Shown piece by piece: positions 62,032 through 64,000 of a stretch of DNA of 64,000 nt. This stretch comes from Pseudorasbora parva (lineage: Eukaryota; Chordata; Actinopteri; Cypriniformes; Gobionidae): contig NC_090176.1 of assembly GCF_024679245.1 (NCBI RefSeq), positions 46,267,086 through 46,331,085 on the forward strand. The letters are read 5' to 3'. Within the stretch, counting starts at the first letter, position 1. Every line of letters begins with the position of its first letter. The notes beneath the pieces are model-generated. The model saw only the letters and a program-made list of their open reading frames with translations. It did not search any database and was not told the DNA's origin. The position numbers and the translations under genes are program-made.

Positions 62032-62891
62032 AGGGGGGGTGAAACACTCAGTTTCAGTCAATCTCATGTCAATCTTGAGTACCTATACAGTAGTATTGCA
62101 TCCTTCATATCTCCGAAAAGTCTTAAGCTTTATTATATTTATAAAAGAAATATAGGCTGTACCGAGTCTTTCCGGAAAAAAACGAGCGCCTGGAGGCGTA
62201 TCGTGTGGGCGGAGCTAAAGAATGACGAGCATACCCAAAGCGGTGACGTCCTCAAGCATGGAGAAACCCAATTATGCTATCAATCGGATTCAGCTAATAC
62301 GTGATCCAGAATCAGGCTGAAATAAATTGAACAGGAGAAACAGCAACAGCAGGACATCCGTCTCTGTGGTATGTACTGTATTTAGTGACCTGTCAACATT
62401 TGTGTGTCTTTACTCGCAGTTTATGAGGACATGATTCGGTTTATGGACCAGAGATCCACTTTTGCGACGCGACTGAAGCGATGTTGTGAAGCTTCCCGTC
62501 ATTTCTGCGTTCAAATCGGTTCAAATGCAGCGCTGCCTTCCCGGAATGCTGTGCTGAAGAGTTGAAGTCACCCATAGGAATAAAGTGGAGCGCGGCGCCT
62601 GGATCGACTGGATCTGCAGCTGAGAGAGTGTGCGCACCAACCGGGAGAAGAGCCTGTACGCCCCATACAAGGACCTTCCGATCTATTAACATCAACCTGA
62701 CCCATACTCGAAAAAAACTCTCCGAAACGTGTGAGAAACCAGAAGGAGTATTTTTGACACAGAAATGCTCCATCAAACGTCTAACATTAGTTTTTGAAAC
62801 TTTGTCTATGTTTAGGATGGGAATCCAAGTCTTTAACCGTGTAAAAAGCTCAGTACGCATTAAACAGCATCCCCCCCCCCCCCCCCCCCCC
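62032..62891. mobile_element. Kolobok-like TTAA element, shorter copy
   Basis: TTAA at 62028-62031 and 62892-62895. Starts AGGGGGGGTGAAACACTCAG as in the 41107 copy; the right end has become a run of 21 C. Retains the left exon region with a stop (ATGGAGAAACCC at 62258) and a GTG|GTATGT donor near 62368. The THAP exon is deleted. 860 bp. Confidence 0.8.
62871..62891. repeat. C homopolymer at the transposon end
   Basis: Twenty-one consecutive C, an expansion of the seven C of the terminal repeat in the sister copy. Confidence 0.95.
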
Positions 62892-62899
62892 TTAAAGCC

Positions 62900-63275
62900 A
62901 ATACGGAAGGAATGTAAACTGCAACTCCTAAACTGGCCACTGGGACAGGCTCCAGAAGGGAGCAGAATCTCATATAGCCCCATGTTAAATTCCCAACTTT
63001 ACAGCAGAAAAAAACATGTTTACAGCCTGGTAAAAATTGTGGTTTAGTTCTATACGGATTATTTTGCCCTTCATGACAACTGTGAGGGGGTGAATTTTTT
63101 TATAACTCATTCACTTGTTATATAAAGCCTTAAAGTTCTGCATAATTAAGGGCATGGTTACTTTGAGTGGCAGGTGGATAGCCATTTATCCGTCTATAGT
63201 AATTGGGTCACATAAACGCCGCCCACATCCTGCCTCTTTGCCCATTTTTTTGTTATCCGGGAGTGACATGCGATG
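62900..63275. repeat. Fish interspersed repeat, 'TTTACAGCCTGGTA' family, copy 2
   Basis: Same ordered blocks as 57680-57960, with an extra 130 bases or so between TTTGCCC and TTATCCGGGAGTGACA. Abuts the Kolobok-like element. Confidence 0.65.
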
Positions 63276-63819
63276 AAAGCGACAAAAACTTGCACTTTGA
63301 AAAGTTTACGTTTTCAAGAGCCCAAAACGCTGTCACACTGTGTCATTTGATGTTTCTATGTGCGCTGAAAAAAAGAAGAGGAAGCGAAAGATTAGATATA
63401 TGGACACTGTCATGGCTAGGGAAAAGAGGCAACTTGGCATGCCAATTTTTTATGTTTATTGAATTTTCACTGTAATACAAATACAACAAAGACATAACTG
63501 ACTATCACACACCACACACACACACACAAAGGAACACAGACAGCTCAGACTTAAATATAAAACAGGACTACAACATAATAAAACAGATTAGAAAAAAAAG
63601 ACAATAACATTTATAAACGAGGACAAAAAAAAGGTAATGTCCAGAGACTTATACAATATTCCTTGTAAAATAATAGGGCGAAGACGAGTTTTCAAATAGT
63701 CGAGATATGGTCCAGGCTTTATAAAACAGGCCTGTTTTTCTATGCAGTAAAGAGGTAAGAAGCTCCAGGGGAATCTTATGCTCACCTTTTAGAGATGTGG
63801 TTTAGGAGATGTCTGCCGT
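63276..63819. other. No gene seen
   Basis: AT-rich, short (AC)n at 63509-63528. A 65-codon minus frame at 63588-63785 may be 3' sequence of the LINE remnant but has no motif. Confidence 0.3.
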
Positions 63820-63945
63820 TAGGGGATATATGGAGTTTATGTATGGTTTATGTAAGTCCAAATGTCATTCCATGTTTTATCATCAATGTCAGTAGCTAAT
63901 TCTTCTTCCCATTTAGTTTTAATACACTGTATCAGCAGAGGAATT
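63820..63945 (-). pseudogene. L1-type LINE ORF2 C-terminal remnant
   Basis: Minus-strand translation near 63935-63862 gives IKTKWEEELATDIDDKTWND then IW, which matches the conserved WEEEL...W...IW region downstream of the reverse transcriptase in fish L1-clade ORF2. Stops occur soon after. Only this stretch is recognisable; the reverse transcriptase itself would lie beyond the right edge of the window, upstream in the element's sense. Confidence 0.55.
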
Positions 63946-64000
63946 TAAACACAAAGAACCATAAAACCTGATGATAAAAATAATAACTTCACAATTGAAG

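Noticed and set aside
62441..63047. Overlapping 161- and 180-codon frames across the Kolobok-like right end
   Set aside because: Both cross the poly-C terminus (poly-P or poly-G) and the element border, so they are not genes.

Overview
The window looks like vertebrate, specifically teleost and probably cyprinid-type, nuclear DNA. It is AT-rich, full of microsatellites, and packed with Tc1-like, hAT-like, PIF/Harbinger-like and TTAA-target DNA transposons, 5S-rRNA-derived SINEs and fish-type LINE debris. No complete host gene is visible. All assignments are by eye from sequence; no alignment or database search was run.

Host signal is limited to three unproven minus-strand exon candidates: a 32-codon start exon with a signal-peptide-like core and a splice donor (741-836), an internal exon-like block with splice-site flanks (16866-16998), and a 35-codon start exon in a CpG-rich stretch (60498-60602). 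I could not name a gene for any of them. If the last is real, most of the window is intronic or intergenic to its 3' side.

Layout. 1-8 kb: hairpin repeat, microsatellites, and a 5S-derived SINE split by a full-length Tc1-like transposon whose 331-residue transposase is uninterrupted. 8-21 kb: mostly unique AT-rich DNA with three decayed Tc1-type elements, one carrying a Harbinger-like insert. 21-36 kb: tandem repeats, a TTAA-target MITE family, a long inverted repeat, and a hAT element nested in a MITE. 37-43 kb: second SINE copy and a dead Tc1-like element split by a TTAA/THAP (Kolobok-like) element. 45-48.5 kb: a second Kolobok-like copy split by a small LTR retrotransposon. 50-58 kb: Harbinger-like, TTAA-type and hAT elements, again nested. 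60-64 kb: the CpG-rich candidate promoter, a third Kolobok-like copy and a LINE fragment.

The most unusual object is the LTR element at 46129-48292 (minus sense). It has TG...CA LTRs, a GAAAC target duplication, and an 11-nt primer-binding site complementary to its own predicted RNA 5' end, as in self-priming Tf1/sushi-type elements. Its internal region holds no gag-pol, but one 480-codon frame built largely from three minisatellites of 30, 27 and 24 bp, i.e. 10-, 9- and 8-residue repeats. Second is the Kolobok-like element, which keeps first exons of two convergent genes, one encoding a complete THAP zinc finger, each followed by a splice donor.
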